A DNA stretch of 64,000 bases from Punica granatum (GCF_007655135.1 NC_045128.1:42359885-42423884); one strand, 5' to 3'. Shown: positions 15,669-27,860, counted from the stretch's first letter. The notes: generated by a model not told the origin, from the sequence alone. Made by a program: numbers and translations.

Positions 15669-16459
15669 CCAAGACTCCTGCCACGCATCATACACAGAGA
15701 GTATCATCGGACTAACGCTCGAGGACATATTATACCGAGAAACAAATACATACAATGGACCATTTGTGGCATTAACATGAAAAATACCGATTGCATCCCC
15801 ACTGATTCTGCATCTTTTTATAGGAATTTGCAGGGAAAATCGTTTTTCCCTTTAATTATTTTTCTTTATTTTCTGATACCTCAGACGACAAAGGCAAATA
15901 AACGACCAGATGTGGAAAAATTGACAGCAGTATTCAAAATTGATTTTTTTTCCCCCCTAGAAATTGCTCGAAAAATTACCTCTTTAGAACATCTGCAAAA
16001 ATCAGCAACCAAACAAGAACCCACCCCACCAACTCTGTACCCTGAAACAATAATTGGTATTACCGGTGACAAACGGGTCCACGACGCTCGAACGAGACTA
16101 GTCTTGGCCAATACAACATCTCGCGGTCTCACCCGAAAACAAAACCATTAATGCACATTCACTAACACGGTCGACTTAATGCAGCAAAACATCACTCCCC
16201 TTTAACATTACAGAGACAAAACACAATGAAAAACATCAGATTTTCCAGCAGAAATGTTTTGCAGAGACGAAAAAGTCAAACCTTTGGTGACATAGAGAGA
16301 CAATCATCAAAACAGAACATCATAAGAGAGGGAGAGGAAGAAGAAGAAGAGACAATCTAAGTCAGCAGCCATTGTAGTTTTACTTCTTTCTGGGGATAAA
16401 AGAAAAAAAGATCTGACAGCATACCCAAAAAGATTTCTTGTTCTTCTTCTTCTTGCTGT

Positions 16460-16516
16460 TCAGACGAAATCCTCCATCTTAACAAGAACATCAGCAACCG
16501 CCGCCGGTTGATGCAT
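16460..16516 (-). other. Possible uORF in the CCCH gene leader
   Basis: An 18-codon frame, MHQPAAVADVLVKMEDFV then TGA, lies about 136 bases downstream of a TATA box and upstream of the CCCH start codon on the same strand. It is GC-richer than its surroundings. Whether it is in the mature leader depends on unseen splicing, and conservation is unknown to me. Confidence 0.35.
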
Positions 16517-16651
16517 TTGATTGCTCAATCACAAACACAAAGAGCACAAAACACAGAGAAACACACACACACACATACACTCTGTCCCTTCCCCTGTCCC
16601 CCCTGTTCTTTTCTCGCTTTTTTTGGCCAAAAAAAGAAAGAAAACCCCCCA

Positions 16652-16660
16652 TTTTATATA
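16652..16660 (-). promoter_or_regulatory. TATA box, probable promoter of the CCCH gene
   Basis: The minus strand reads TATATAAAATGG here, followed downstream by CT-rich and microsatellite-bearing leader sequence. It implies a leader close to 1 kb before the start codon, probably containing an intron. Confidence 0.45.
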
Positions 16661-16922
16661 AATTCGATTGGTCCTCTGACCACCACTCCTTCCATTTTCA
16701 TATTCGCCATGGAGAAAGGAAAGGAAACCACCATCTCCCCGTTTTTCTTCTTTAATTATTCTTTTTTTTTTCTAACTTGAAAGGGGGGCCAAAAAAAAAA
16801 AGGAAAAGGGAAATTGACAGAACGGATAGGCTATAAAGAGAGCGTTGTCTTTTAGCTCAATTGAACAACAATGGCTTCCTCCATATGTAAATGCAGAGCA
16901 TAAGCCACACACACAGTCACCA

Positions 16923-16947
<25 letters not shown>
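16923..16947. repeat. Microsatellite (AT)n
   Basis: Perfect alternating AT run of 25 bases in intergenic DNA. Confidence 0.95.
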
Positions 16948-16954
<7 letters not shown>

Positions 16955-17439
16955 ATAAATAACTAAATAAATTATCATTACCAACATCTAGGAAAATGCA
17001 GGCCAAAAAAAATTATTTAGGAAAATGAAATTATTACTCATTTATTTGTCTTTTAATTTCTTTCTTCTTCTTTTTTCCCCTTCCTACTGAAATGGAATAG
17101 CATGTTTTCTTGTTCGGATACGATAATGATCATTATTTTCAATAAATAAATCAATAAATATGAATTTAGGAAAATAATGGAATGAAAATAAATAAATAGA
17201 AAAGGGGGGGAAATGAAAATGGGACGCATTTACAGGCTGTACTTGTCGTTACAGAAAATTGCGCGAAGGTTTATTGGATTTCCGCCTGGATTTCCGAAAC
17301 AATATCCTCTCTCCCCTTCCGCTTTGACGTAAATGCCCCTCCCCCCACACTCTCAGGGGAAGCCGTTTTTATCTCCTCCCTCTTTAAAATTTCAAAAATT
17401 ATTTTCTTTTTATTTTATTTTATTTTTAAAAAGGAAGAA

Positions 17440-17570
17440 TTCGTGAATGAGAAAATATCCTGTGAGTAATACACAGCAAGTGGCTGTGTAAAACTTCATA
17501 CTCGAATTACACGTGTAGAGTATGAAATTTTTTACATAACCAACTCATCAAATATTTTCTCATTCGTGAA
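17440..17570. mobile_element. Small fold-back MITE-like element
   Basis: The ends are near-perfect inverted repeats: ttcgtgaatgagaaaatat at the left, and a right end whose complement is ttcacgaatgagaaaatat (18 of 19 match). The complementarity continues inward to a central acacgtgt, where cttcatactc faces gagtatgaaa. The whole 131 bases would fold into one hairpin. No target-site duplication could be fixed. Confidence 0.6.
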
Positions 17571-17684
17571 TATTTATGTTGCCTTGCCTTATCTATGTCC
17601 TTGCCTAACGACTGAGTAATGGAAACTTGATGTTGGCTCCTGCCCCAGTCAGTACGATTAGATGCTGCGTCAGTGTTTTGTTAA

Positions 17685-19597
17685 TGGTCCGTCAAACATG
17701 ATAAGAAAGTACTTAACACATTTCATACTTTTAGTTCAATTATTTAGAACTTTTATTATTTGTAATTAGCATTGGTGTATTATTTTTACCTTTAGTTCAA
17801 GCGCATAATATTCCGCTGAAGATATTTAGTATTTTATACGGTTAAAAGTACCAAACTTTCGAATCAAAACTAAACACTAGAATTGAAATGCCAAATGTTT
17901 TATCCTAACTCATTGTCCTATTAGAATTTTCCTTTGTTATGCCTTTCTCTTCATATGGTATATGCAGGTTAAATCTCGACTATCCGATGCTCATAGTTTT
18001 GCTGTTGGCACATCTATCTTTAGTTCAAGCTGTCCAGGCAAAAATTTTATAGAAGAGAAATTCTTATATAACATATTTAGTACTTTCAGTTCAACTGTTT
18101 AATATTTCAGTGCGCGTATTTAATATTTTTATTATTCTTTACAACAAAAGTGAGCAATTGAAGTGGCATTATGTCTTTATAGGCCACTTATTGTCCTTTT
18201 TAACCTTTAGAGACAAATAACTTAATTGACCATGTTGGTCCTAGTTCTATAAACCTACAAATTCGAAACAAATTATTATTTTTTTCTAATTAGTTCAATT
18301 AGAAACAAATGATTTGCCTCTAAAAATAAGTAAAAGTATCACATAAAATTTTCTCTACATTCTTTTTAGAAGCAAATATAGTTGTCTTGATATGTTTTTT
18401 ATTCCTACATATAAAGCTAACTCATTTTAAATAAACTAACTCAATCCACCAACACAATTAATTTTACAGCAAGGAGAATCGAACCCCCGACCTCCATTTT
18501 TGTATAATATCGCCTTATCTAATGCACCAATACTCCATACTTCTCTAAATTTGCGAATTTTATTATTTATTATACTTTAATGATAATATTTATATTATAA
18601 ATAAATCATTAATATTTTGTGTTTGAAATTTGTATTTTTATTAACCTACAAAATAGTAAATTTATTCCAATAAAATATTTTGTGAGAGTTTATCTTTGTA
18701 AAGAATTTTTTTTATAGACTTCTATTTGAAATTATATCGGATAATTTCGGGTATAATTTTTGTAAACAATTTGTTGGTTGAACAGAAAGGCCAAAAATTC
18801 TTGTGGTCGCCGAATTTTTCTTGGCTAAGTGGTTGTCGAATTTAAGTAGAGAATGAAAATAGAGATATGGTGAGGAGTAGAAAGAACCGATAAGAAAATG
18901 TAAAGTATGACAAGAGAAAATACTTGCATTGAAGAAAAGACAGAATGAAAAATATATATATGAGAAATGGTTCTTACAAAAAAAAAAGAAAGATAAAAGA
19001 GTGAAAAATTGAAATGAATAAAGTAAAATTAACGAATTTCACAATTCTTTATTCTTAACTTGTAAAATTTTTACCTTCAAAAAATAAAATGTTTCAAATT
19101 CAATTGAGCAACTCTATATTAGTCTCTATATGTTGATACACTTTAAAAGCGTATACATTAGTCTCTATTACCTAAGTCAACAATTTTTAAGTTAATTACA
19201 TCAGAGAAATAATATATCATATACAGACACGATTTTATTTGTCCTTGAAAGAAAAGATTTAGAGGTAAATTAATAACACCATATACAAAGATATATATCT
19301 TATTTGTTTTTAATAGTATAGATTTAGAAAGAAAAAAAAAAGTCTCTTAGTTTTTATTTATATAGATGATTCGTGTTGTAATGATTTGTGATGGACTTAA
19401 AAATCTAATGTATACTTGAACGGATATACTAAACATTTGAACGGAGAGTACAAGTAATAAACATTTATACTAATCAAGAATACTAAAAGTACTAAACGAT
19501 TTAATTGAAGTACTAAATAATTGAACTGAGGTACTAAACATTTGAAATGAAAGTACCAAATATGTCATCGTGAGTTGATGTTGCATTAGACGGACCA
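17685..19597. mobile_element. Putative non-autonomous DNA transposon (1.9 kb)
   Basis: Bounded by a perfect 9-base inverted repeat (tggtccgtc at 17685-17693, its complement at 19589-19597). Inside both ends lies an inverted module: agttcaattatttagaac at 17733-17750 faces gtactaaataattgaact at 19510-19527 (17 of 18 match). Variants of this gtact/agttcaa module recur several times in each arm. The interior is AT-rich with no transposase. Family not identified; no clear target-site duplication. Confidence 0.45.
18470..18545 (-). repeat. SINE-like or tRNA-related fragment
   Basis: The minus strand contains gggggttcgattctcc, which fits a pol III B box (GGTTCGANTC) and a tRNA T-loop. About 35-45 bases before it is ggtgcattagataaggcg, a weak A-box-like region. 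The rest does not fold as a good tRNA, so a degenerate SINE head or a retroelement piece is more likely than a tRNA gene. Confidence 0.35.
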
Positions 19598-20355
19598 AGG
19601 GAAAAAAGAACTTGAGAACCTCATGCTATACTGTTTCTGCTATTCTTGCTACATCTTCCCGATACAACAGTGCATGCTTAAATCAGCTATTGGTTGTTGA
19701 AATACGATAATTCCATTGTAAAAGTGATAAACTCATCAAAATCTAATGGAAATTTTGTAAATTTCCCGAGTCCAAAAGTACGATTGAAACCCCCCCACCA
19801 CCGGCCCCCCGCTTTCCTAAATCAATCCCTGTCCGTACGAACTGTCACTATTGGTTGTTGTTTTCCAAGTTAAAGTTTACTCGAATTAAATCAGCTGAGA
19901 AGAGACTATTGCGGTAGCAATAAACCATGCAGCATGTAAAGATGCACAACACGGAGGAAGTGGTCAAGATATGCATAGGTTGCTACTTTCTAGTAAAGTA
20001 TCAACGTTGAAAGGTTAAAGTTGTTTAACGGCTAATCGGCAACAATGGAATGAACTCTCGTTATACAATCATCAAATTACGCGGTGGCGATATGACATTC
20101 AGAGGCCGAATAACAAATACAGTAGGAAGTTAAAAAAAACTCCCGGCATTATATGGCCTTGAATAGTTAAATTATACGTCATGTCAAGCTATTGAAGCTT
20201 TACACTTGATGCTGTAAACTCAATTTCGGACGTGTTATAGGAACGTGCCTATACAATAAATTGGCATTCGTCCGGGCCCCACAGAGGAGAAATCAGCGGC
20301 CGCAGATTCTTCGGTTTTGTGAGAAATGGGGAGCACTGGGCGCTTGCATGCGTGC

Positions 20356-20410
20356 CACGTGTCAGTCTGACAGCAAATCTGCAGTCTGCTTTCAGGTGGT
20401 TGCTATATAA
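20356..20410 (+). promoter_or_regulatory. Promoter-like island: G-box plus TATA box
   Basis: A perfect G-box (CACGTG, 20356-20361, in gccacgtgtc) is followed 43 bases later by tatataa (20404-20410). Local GC content is higher than in the flanks. No recognisable gene follows; the 60-codon frame over it matches no known family. It may be a remnant promoter or drive a non-coding RNA. Confidence 0.3.
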
Positions 20411-21050
20411 GGATAGGAGCAGGGAATTATCGCCAATGGCTCTCCGCGGTGGGACCCACTGTACGCTTTTATTTCTGTACTCTTTTTTTAAAATTAATTA
20501 AAAATCTGACTGACACAAGCTGCAGTCAATTCACTTCCCCGTGATTGGTGGTTGAACATTAACTGCTCCCCTCTCCTCATATATTTCCCCCCCATTTTTC
20601 AATTAATAAACCAATTAATATTCAGTTCCTTTTTTTCTTCTTCATATTTTCCGAGAAAGAATTACCCAACGTGAAAATATAAGAATTTGCTTCCGTATAA
20701 TGTAATGCAGGCTATTCAACTCATCGTGATGTTGCTAAATGAGAAACCAGGAGACATCGGGACTGACCTAAAGTTTGAAAGGCGTTACCGTGATAAAAAA
20801 ATAAAGGAGGAATATCTAGCTAGATAGCAAATGCCAGTAGTTAAAAATGAAGATGTTTCGTTAAGTTTGTAGTTAGAGGTCTTTTCCACTAGATGGTATA
20901 GTTTTATGCATTGTTGTTATATTAGTCGACTGCTCGATATCGATAGTGTGATGTCATAGTCAAATTTAATCGATACAATTATGTCTTAATTATAATCTTT
21001 TAAATTAGTAATAATTGATTAATGATGGATCTTTTGGAAAATGGAAAGAG

Positions 21051-21346
21051 GTTGTGTTTGGTTTTAGAATTGAGTTTAGTTTTGGATTTAATTGATTTGT
21101 AGTGATTATATTGTTAAATTATGATAAAAAGTATGAAATAGTAATGAATAGTCGAGAGAAAATAATGATTAAGTAATGATTATATTGTTGAATTGTCGAA
21201 AAAGTAATGAATAGTTGAGAGAATTTAATATTAAAAATTGAATTTAATGGTTAAAAGAATTAAAGAAAAAAGAAAAAGTAATAATTGTGTAATTGAATTG
21301 AAAATAAGTGGAGTTAAGTGAAACTTTTTTTGAAACAAAACACACC
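21051..21346 (+). mobile_element. MITE, copy 1
   Basis: Starts gttgtgtttggttttagaat and ends with tgaaacaaaacacacc, giving imperfect terminal inverted repeats. The inside is AT-rich with repeated taatgaatagt..gagaga units and no open frame. The same sequence occurs inverted at 22868-23226. Confidence 0.6.
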
Positions 21347-22125
21347 TTTAAATTATTAACTGTGCATGCATATAATAATCCTCGTGATACAAAATCTCTT
21401 TCCATATATCCCGCAATTTTCTCTATTTGAAGGGGTTATTGCAAAGAGTGGGTCTACACTAACTCTTCCTAATACTTTTTTTTTTGGTGAATAACTCTTC
21501 CTAATACTTTGATAAAACAAAGATACGACAAAGACATGATCTAATTATCTAACAAATAACAAATTAATATAATAATTAATGACATGGACCTCTTGAGTCT
21601 TGAAAGCTTATCCTCTCAATACTCATCTTATTGGTTGTTGTAAGCACGTAGGAATATGTCTTATATACAAAATTCCATACACAAGCACATATATATTATA
21701 TTTGATATGACATCATTGTACGTATACTTATTTATATTCAGGTGGAAAAGAAATGTTTTTCAAAAATTGCTCCAAGAGAACTGCTATAGAATATATTATC
21801 TACTATTGGTCTCTTACATGATTAAATTAATCATAGAAGGGTTTAGAGGGTCACACATCTTAAGGGACCAATTAAGAGATAATTCAAGTTTACTATAGAC
21901 TCGGCCTCATCATATATTAAATAATAAGTATAGGTCATATAAACTAAATAAAAAACAAAACCATTCTATAAAATCGACCTTCACGGACTTGAACATATTT
22001 GTAACCCAAAAGCTTAAACTGATAGGCTATTGGACCCAAACTCCTTCATATAAGCCTGTGGTTTATTTCTCAATTTTTCTCTTTAGAACAACATATCTCA
22101 ACACCCGCCCTCAATTGATAGCACG

Positions 22126-22490
22126 TGCCACGTGTCCTTAAACAACTTATCACGAGCCAGACATTCTTTTTCCGTGCTCGGGCAAAGGGGACAAACACCA
22201 AACTAGCATCGAGTCCTCACGTAGCAACATGTGGTCTAGCACGTGCTACGTGTTCTTAAACACCCGCACTCAACAATTGACCACAAGCCATACATCCTTT
22301 TCCATAATTGAGCCTACTTAGAGATGCACATTTTAGCTACCTCGAAACACGTATCCTTAAACATTCGTTCTCGACAACTAACCACGAGTTGGATATTCTT
22401 TTCCGTACTCGGGCGAAGGGGGATAAGCACCAAGTTAGCCTCGAGCTCCACACTCGTATCTACCTAGAGGTGTACCTTTTAACTACATCG
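22126..22490. repeat. Degenerate tandem array, about three units
   Basis: A unit of roughly 100-120 bases recurs three times. Each begins acgt(g/a)t(c/t)cttaaac (near 22130, 22247 and 22350), followed by a cacgag or cacaag block and cattcttttccgt-like sequence. Units 1 and 3 share ctcgggc(a/g)aaggggga and caccaa(a/g)(c/t)tag. Units 1 and 2 contain gcacgtgc motifs. The origin is unknown; it may be part of an old LTR. Confidence 0.5.
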
Positions 22491-22867
22491 AAACTAGATT
22501 GAGTCACTTTCGGACCTGGCTAACATGATGCGCACTCTTGGCTACCTCGATACCAAATATGACGTGGTGTGAGTCCACATGTGCAAGCGAAAAAGTAACT
22601 CACTCTAGTACAATGTAAAATTTCATTGGGCTCGTAAGAGATCGAGTCAATCTCCAATTCAAATGTTTGAGTTGATATGTTGTGAAACCTAATTTCATAT
22701 AAACCCATTCAATTATTCTTTAGCTTTTCCATGTGAGATTTTAAATCTCAACACATTATTTAAACTGATCGAAGAAAGATAAAAGGATCGAGGTCGACGA
22801 TCAAGTATATTGCCATATAGTTCATGGGTGTGGCGTGATACATGATATCAATAATATCCAAAAGAGA

Positions 22868-23142
22868 AGTTAGGTTTTAGAGTTTTTTTTACTCTATTTC
22901 ACTTAACTCAACTTATTTTCAATTTAATAATACAATTATTACTTTTTTCTTTAATTTTTTAAACAATTCAATTCAATTTTTAATACTAAATTCTTTCAAT
23001 TATTTGTTATTTTTTTCATAATTCACACAATACAATTATTACTTTCTCAAAACTATTCATTACTTTTTCTCACATTTTCCTATAATTTAACAACGCGGTC
23101 ATTACTTTTTTATTTTCTTCATTCACCTTATTATTATAACCC

Positions 23143-23180
<38 letters not shown>

Positions 23181-23226
23181 GAAATTAAGTTGAGTTTAGT
23201 TCAATTCCATTTCCAAACAACTCCTA
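22868..23226 (-). mobile_element. MITE, copy 2 (inverted relative to copy 1)
   Basis: Its complement begins gttgtttggaaatggaattgaa and runs through the same taatgaatagt and cactta/taagtg blocks as the copy at 21051-21346. An (AT)n run at 23146-23177 has expanded inside this copy. Confidence 0.6.
23146..23177. repeat. Microsatellite (AT)n inside MITE copy 2
   Basis: Alternating AT run of about 32 bases. Confidence 0.9.
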
Positions 23227-23764
23227 AATAATTAAAACCAATAAGTCAATGCAAATCGGTGAGAGGGGTAGTGGAGAAGCTTACTATGATAATTCTAGAA
23301 ATAAGTGCACGTTGATTAAATTTGGAGGACTACAAGAACTATAAATTAATTTCATCGTTAATAGAGTTACATATGCCGTGTTTAAAACGTTGCTTAGATG
23401 GTCAGATGCCTATATTCAACGTTGTACTTAAAAAATAATAATTTGTTGGACTTCTCATATTAAATTTGTTGTTGCTCAACCTTTCTTGCTCTGCTGTTCG
23501 GTCACTTCACTGTTATTTTCTTTTTCCAGAACCCCTCTCAAGTTATTATGGTGCGCAATGATCCCCTTTGGCCACACGATTAGGCAAAATACGATATGCG
23601 TTGACACGGTTCGCGAGACTAATGATATACATACATAAACGATAGTCTTTAGTATTTTTATGCGGGTGCATATTATTTTAACATTGGAAGTTGCACGTAT
23701 ATTTGATCCGAGCTATGTCGCACGGCACGAGAAAAGGTTGTGATCGGTATGCTAGTTTGTTTCT

Positions 23765-23815
23765 TTTCATAAGCAAAATCGAACCAAAGACCTCCTCACA
23801 AGAACCACCAAGGGA
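23765..23815 (-). repeat. SINE-like fragment
   Basis: The minus strand reads cccttggtggttcttgtgag, then aggtctttggttcgatttt, resembling the A and B boxes of tRNA-derived SINEs. It is too short and imperfect to be a tRNA gene. Confidence 0.3.
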
Positions 23816-24309
23816 TGATATGTGAAAGATTATTGATGAGAAAAGAAATTATTAATCTCTTAATTTCAGCTGCATTCGAGATTTTAAATCAAATTTTGAT
23901 GGAAAAAATAACGGGCTGCCCATTGGATCCGGAACTGAAATGGGCCGTTAACGACGGGAGGTACTTCAACCCGATCCAGCCCATTTTCACAGACCGACCC
24001 GAATACTGGTGCAGGCTTGCTTCTCAGCCGTCTGCTTGCGCTACAACGGCGTCGTTTCGTATCGGGAAAGAGAGAAGGAACAGAGGCCATTTTCCTTCGT
24101 CCTTCAATCGTCGTCGTCTTCTTCTTCTTCATCCTCTTCCCTCCCGAGCTTCGAAGTTCAACCTTCAACAGGCAGAGAAGCGGATACGATCCATTTTGCC
24201 TGATTTGATCGGCGGTCTCCGAGCCTTCTTCTTGGGAGTTTTCATTCAATTCCACGCTGGAGCTGCAACTGAAGTCCAATTCCCTCCTTCGATCGGATTG
24301 GGGAGCAGG

Positions 24310-27300
24310 ATGTACCAGTGGAGGAAATTCGAGTTCTTCGAGGAGAAATTGGGCGGGAAGAGTTCGATCCCCGAGGACGTTAATGGCAGGATCGAGTGCA
24401 GCTCCAGCGGCAGAGGGAAGCTGGTGCTTGGCTGCGACGACGGCACCGTGAACTTGCTGGACCGCGGCCTCAAGTTCAATTATGGCTTCCAAGCTCACTC
24501 CTCTTCCGTCCTCTTTCTCCAGCAGCTCAAGGTTAGGCCTTTCCTTTGTCGTCTCCCGCACAAACTGCATTTAGAGAGTTTAGCGTGAAAATTTGGTTTT
24601 TTGAAGCCATTTTGAGGCGACTTATGTAACCAATGAATCGAAGTTCCTACCATTTTTTCTCAAGAAGGCTTCAGGAACCTTTATTCGATGGAAGAAAGTT
24701 CATGAAAAACTTGAATTAAGTGAATTTGTAGTTTCCGAATCAATCAGATCTTACAATGAGGTTGCCGCCAATCAGAATGACTTCTCTGCGTAGCGAGTAA
24801 TTGGAAGTTTTTCACAATTTGATGCATATTATTGTGTTTTGATCAACCAGCAAAGGAACTTCGTTGTAACTGTTGGGGAAGATGAGCAGCTATCTCCTCA
24901 GCAATCTGCCCTGTGCCTCAAGGTGTTTGATCTCGACAAGATGCAGGAAGAAGGTTCCAGTTCAGTTAGCCCTAATTGTATCGGAATACTGCGAATCTTC
25001 ACTAACCAGTTTCCGGAGGCAAAGGTAAATGTTTTTTTCTTGCTACATTTTTCCTATCCATTAATTATTAGTTTTCCCTTAGAAGTTGGAATTTTTTGAT
25101 TCCGTGATGGCTGCAGATTACATCATTTTTAGTGCTCGAGGAGGCTCCGCCAATTCTATTAATAGCGATCGGTCTGGATAATGGCTGCATTTACTGCATC
25201 AAAGGTGATATTGCACGAGAGCGCATCACCCGTTTTAAACTTCAGGTGGAAAGCCACTCTTCCATCACTGGTCTGGGCTTCAGGGTAGATGGTCAAGCCC
25301 TTCAACTCTTTGCAGTTACTCCAGCTTCTATCAGTTTGTTTAGCTTGTACAATCAACCACCCAGGCTTCAAACCTTAGACCATATTGGTTGTAATGTCAA
25401 CAATGTTACAATGAGCGACCGCGCGGTATGTACCTCTTGACACTTTCCATCTTTTTCTGATCAATTCTTTAGTGACTTATATTGCTGTGTGTAAAGCTGA
25501 AAGTTGAATTCATCTGCAGGAACTGATAATTGGCCGACCCGAGGCTGTCTATTTCTACGAGGTTGATGGCCGTGGTCCTTGTTGGGCTTTTGAAGGCGAG
25601 AAGAAGTTTATTGGATGGTTTCGCGGATATCTTCTGTGCGTTGTAGCAGATCAAAGAAGTGGCAAAAATACATTCAATGTATATGACCTCAAGAATCGAT
25701 TAATCGCCCATAGCTTAGTGGTAAAAGAAGTTTCTCATTTGCTCTGTGAATGGGGTAGCATAATTCTTATATTGGCGGACAAAACGGCCCTATGTATTGG
25801 AGAGAAGGACATGGAAAGCAAGTTAGACTTGCTTTTCAAGAAAAACTTGTACACTGTTGCAATTAATCTTGTTCAAAGTCAGCAAGCTGATGCTGCTGCA
25901 ACCGCGGAAGTGTTGAGGAAGTATGGGGATCACCTTTACAGTAAGCAGGATTACGATGAGGCCATGGCTCAGTATATCCACACCATTGGCCACCTGGAAC
26001 CCTCATATGTGATTCAGAAGTTTCTAGACGCGCAGAGAATCTATAATCTCACAAATTACTTGGAGAAGTTACATGAGAAAGGACTTGCTTCTAAAGATCA
26101 CACCACACTTCTGTTGAATTGTTACACCAAACTGAAGGATGTTGAAAAGCTAAATGTGTTCATTAAAAGTGAAGATGGCGTCGGGGAACACAAGTTTGAT
26201 GTCGAAACGGCTATAAGGGTCTGTCGTGCTGCCAATTACCATGAACATGCAATGTATGTCGCCAAGAAGGCGGGAAGACATGAATGGTACCTGAAGATAT
26301 TGCTAGAAGACCTTGGCAGGTATGATGAAGCCTTACAATACATTTCAAGTCTAGAGCCAAGTCAGGCTGGGATGACAGTTGAAGAGTATGGTAAGATTTT
26401 GGTGGAGCATAGGCCTGCAGAGACCATTGAGATACTTATGAAACTGTGTACTGAAGAGGGAGACTCTACAAAGACTGGAACTTCAAATGGTTCATATCTG
26501 TCGATGCTGCCGTCTCCTGTTGATTTTCTCAACATATTTGTTCATCATCCTCAGGCCCTCATGGAATTTCTCGAAAAGTATACTATCAAGGTGAAGGATT
26601 CTCCTGCTCAAGTGGAAATCCATAGCACACTTCTGGAGCTGTACCTGTCCAATGACTTGAACTTCCCATCAATATCTCAAGCTACCAACGGCGGGGAGTT
26701 CAATCTCAGGGCAAGATCAGGAGCAGCCGTCTTTTCAAAGACACAGTCAAATGGGAAACTCAGTTTAGATCATAAAGATTTAAACAAGGATTATTTGGAA
26801 AGACGCGAAAAAGGGCTTCAGTTACTTAAAAGTGCATGGCCGTCAGACATGGAACATCCTCTCTATGATGTAGATCTCGCTATAATTCTCTGCGAAATGA
26901 ATGGTTTTACCGAAGGCCTTCTATTCCTATATGAAAAGATGAAACTTTACAAGGAGGTCATCGCATGCTACATGCAGGCCCATGACCATGAGGGTCTGAT
27001 TGCTTGTTGCAAAAAGTTGGGAGATTCTGGTAAGGGAGGGGATCCATCCCTTTGGGCTGATCTTCTGAAGTATTTTGGTGAGCTTGGAGAAGACTGCTCC
27101 AAAGAAGTCAAGGAAATTTTGACTTATATTGAGAGGGATGATATTTTGCCTCCTATTATTGTTCTTCAAACACTGTCGAGGAATTCATGCCTCACTCTTT
27201 CAGTCATTAAAGATTACATAGCTAGAAAGCTTGAGCAGGAGTCCAAGCTGATTGAAGAGGATCGTCGTGCTATTGAGAAGTATCAGGTTGGTTTTTTGAA

Positions 27301-27860
27301 CCGAGTTTTTAACACACTTTCCCTCTTTTTACTTGATGGATGAATCATCGTGTTATATTCCACTGTAATAGAGTCAAATTAGAGTGGTTTTGATGTATTC
27401 TGAGCTAAGGGAAATATTTTCTAGCTCCGCTGTTGCATACTTATTTCAGGAAGTTCTTCTTGTCTTGCAGGAAGACACATCGGCCATGAGAAAAGAAATT
27501 CAGGATCTCAGGACCAACGCCAGAATATTTCAGCTCAGCAAGTGCACTGCATGCACTTTCACCCTTGACCTCCCTGCTGTCCACTTCATGTGCATGCATT
27601 CATTCCATCAACGCTGCCTTGGTGACAATGAAAAGGAATGCCCTGAGTGTGCTCCAGAGTATAGGTCGGTCATGGAAATGAAGAGAAACTTGGAGCAGAA
27701 CTCCAAGGACCAAGACCGGTTCTTCCAGCAGGTGAAGACTTCCAAGGATGGGTTTTCTGTGATCGCCGAGTATTTTGGGAAGGGGATCATTAGCAAGACT
27801 ACTAATGGACCCGCAGGGACACTTCGATCTGGCAACAGCTCCTCTACCAGCGGGTTATGA
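24310..27860 (+). CDS. VPS11: Vacuolar protein sorting-associated protein 11
   Basis: Core subunit of the HOPS and CORVET tethering complexes that bring endosomes and vacuoles together before SNARE fusion. Five coding exons: 24310-24531, 24851-25024, 25117-25425, 25520-27286 and 27471-27860. They sum to 953 residues, close to the Arabidopsis protein. The start MYQWRKFEFFEEKLGG is family-typical. The first 330 residues form the beta-propeller region. The middle has clathrin-heavy-chain-like helical repeats (YGDHLYSKQDYDEAMAQYI and following). A coiled segment (SKLIEEDRRAIEKYQ) leads to a C-terminal RING-H2 finger at residues 849-884, with C849, C852, C865, H867, H870, C873, C881 and C884. No break in the frame is seen. 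An open frame continues upstream of 24310 but is not conserved in appearance and is not included. Confidence 0.96.

Larger units (their letters stand above)
16700..24309. other. Gene-poor AT-rich region with transposon debris
   Basis: About 7.6 kb with no recognisable protein gene. Short open frames are present but match no family I know and have A/T-biased composition. The identifiable content is small elements listed separately: a fold-back repeat, a 1.9-kb inverted-repeat element, a MITE pair, SINE-like pieces, a degenerate tandem array and AT microsatellites. The last few hundred bases hold the VPS11 promoter and leader. Confidence 0.7.

Noticed and set aside
18470..18545. tRNA gene suggested by a B-box-like sequence
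   Set aside because: No acceptor or anticodon stem could be formed; only T-arm-like bases are present.
23815..24309. Upstream in-frame extension of VPS11
   Set aside because: The frame is open but its sequence is low-complexity and leader-like. The family start MYQWRKFEFFEEK fits 24310.
23884..24570. 228-codon frame antisense to the first VPS11 exon
   Set aside because: It is the shadow of the VPS11 exon and leader; its residues match no family, while the plus strand gives a clear VPS11 N-terminus with correct splice sites.
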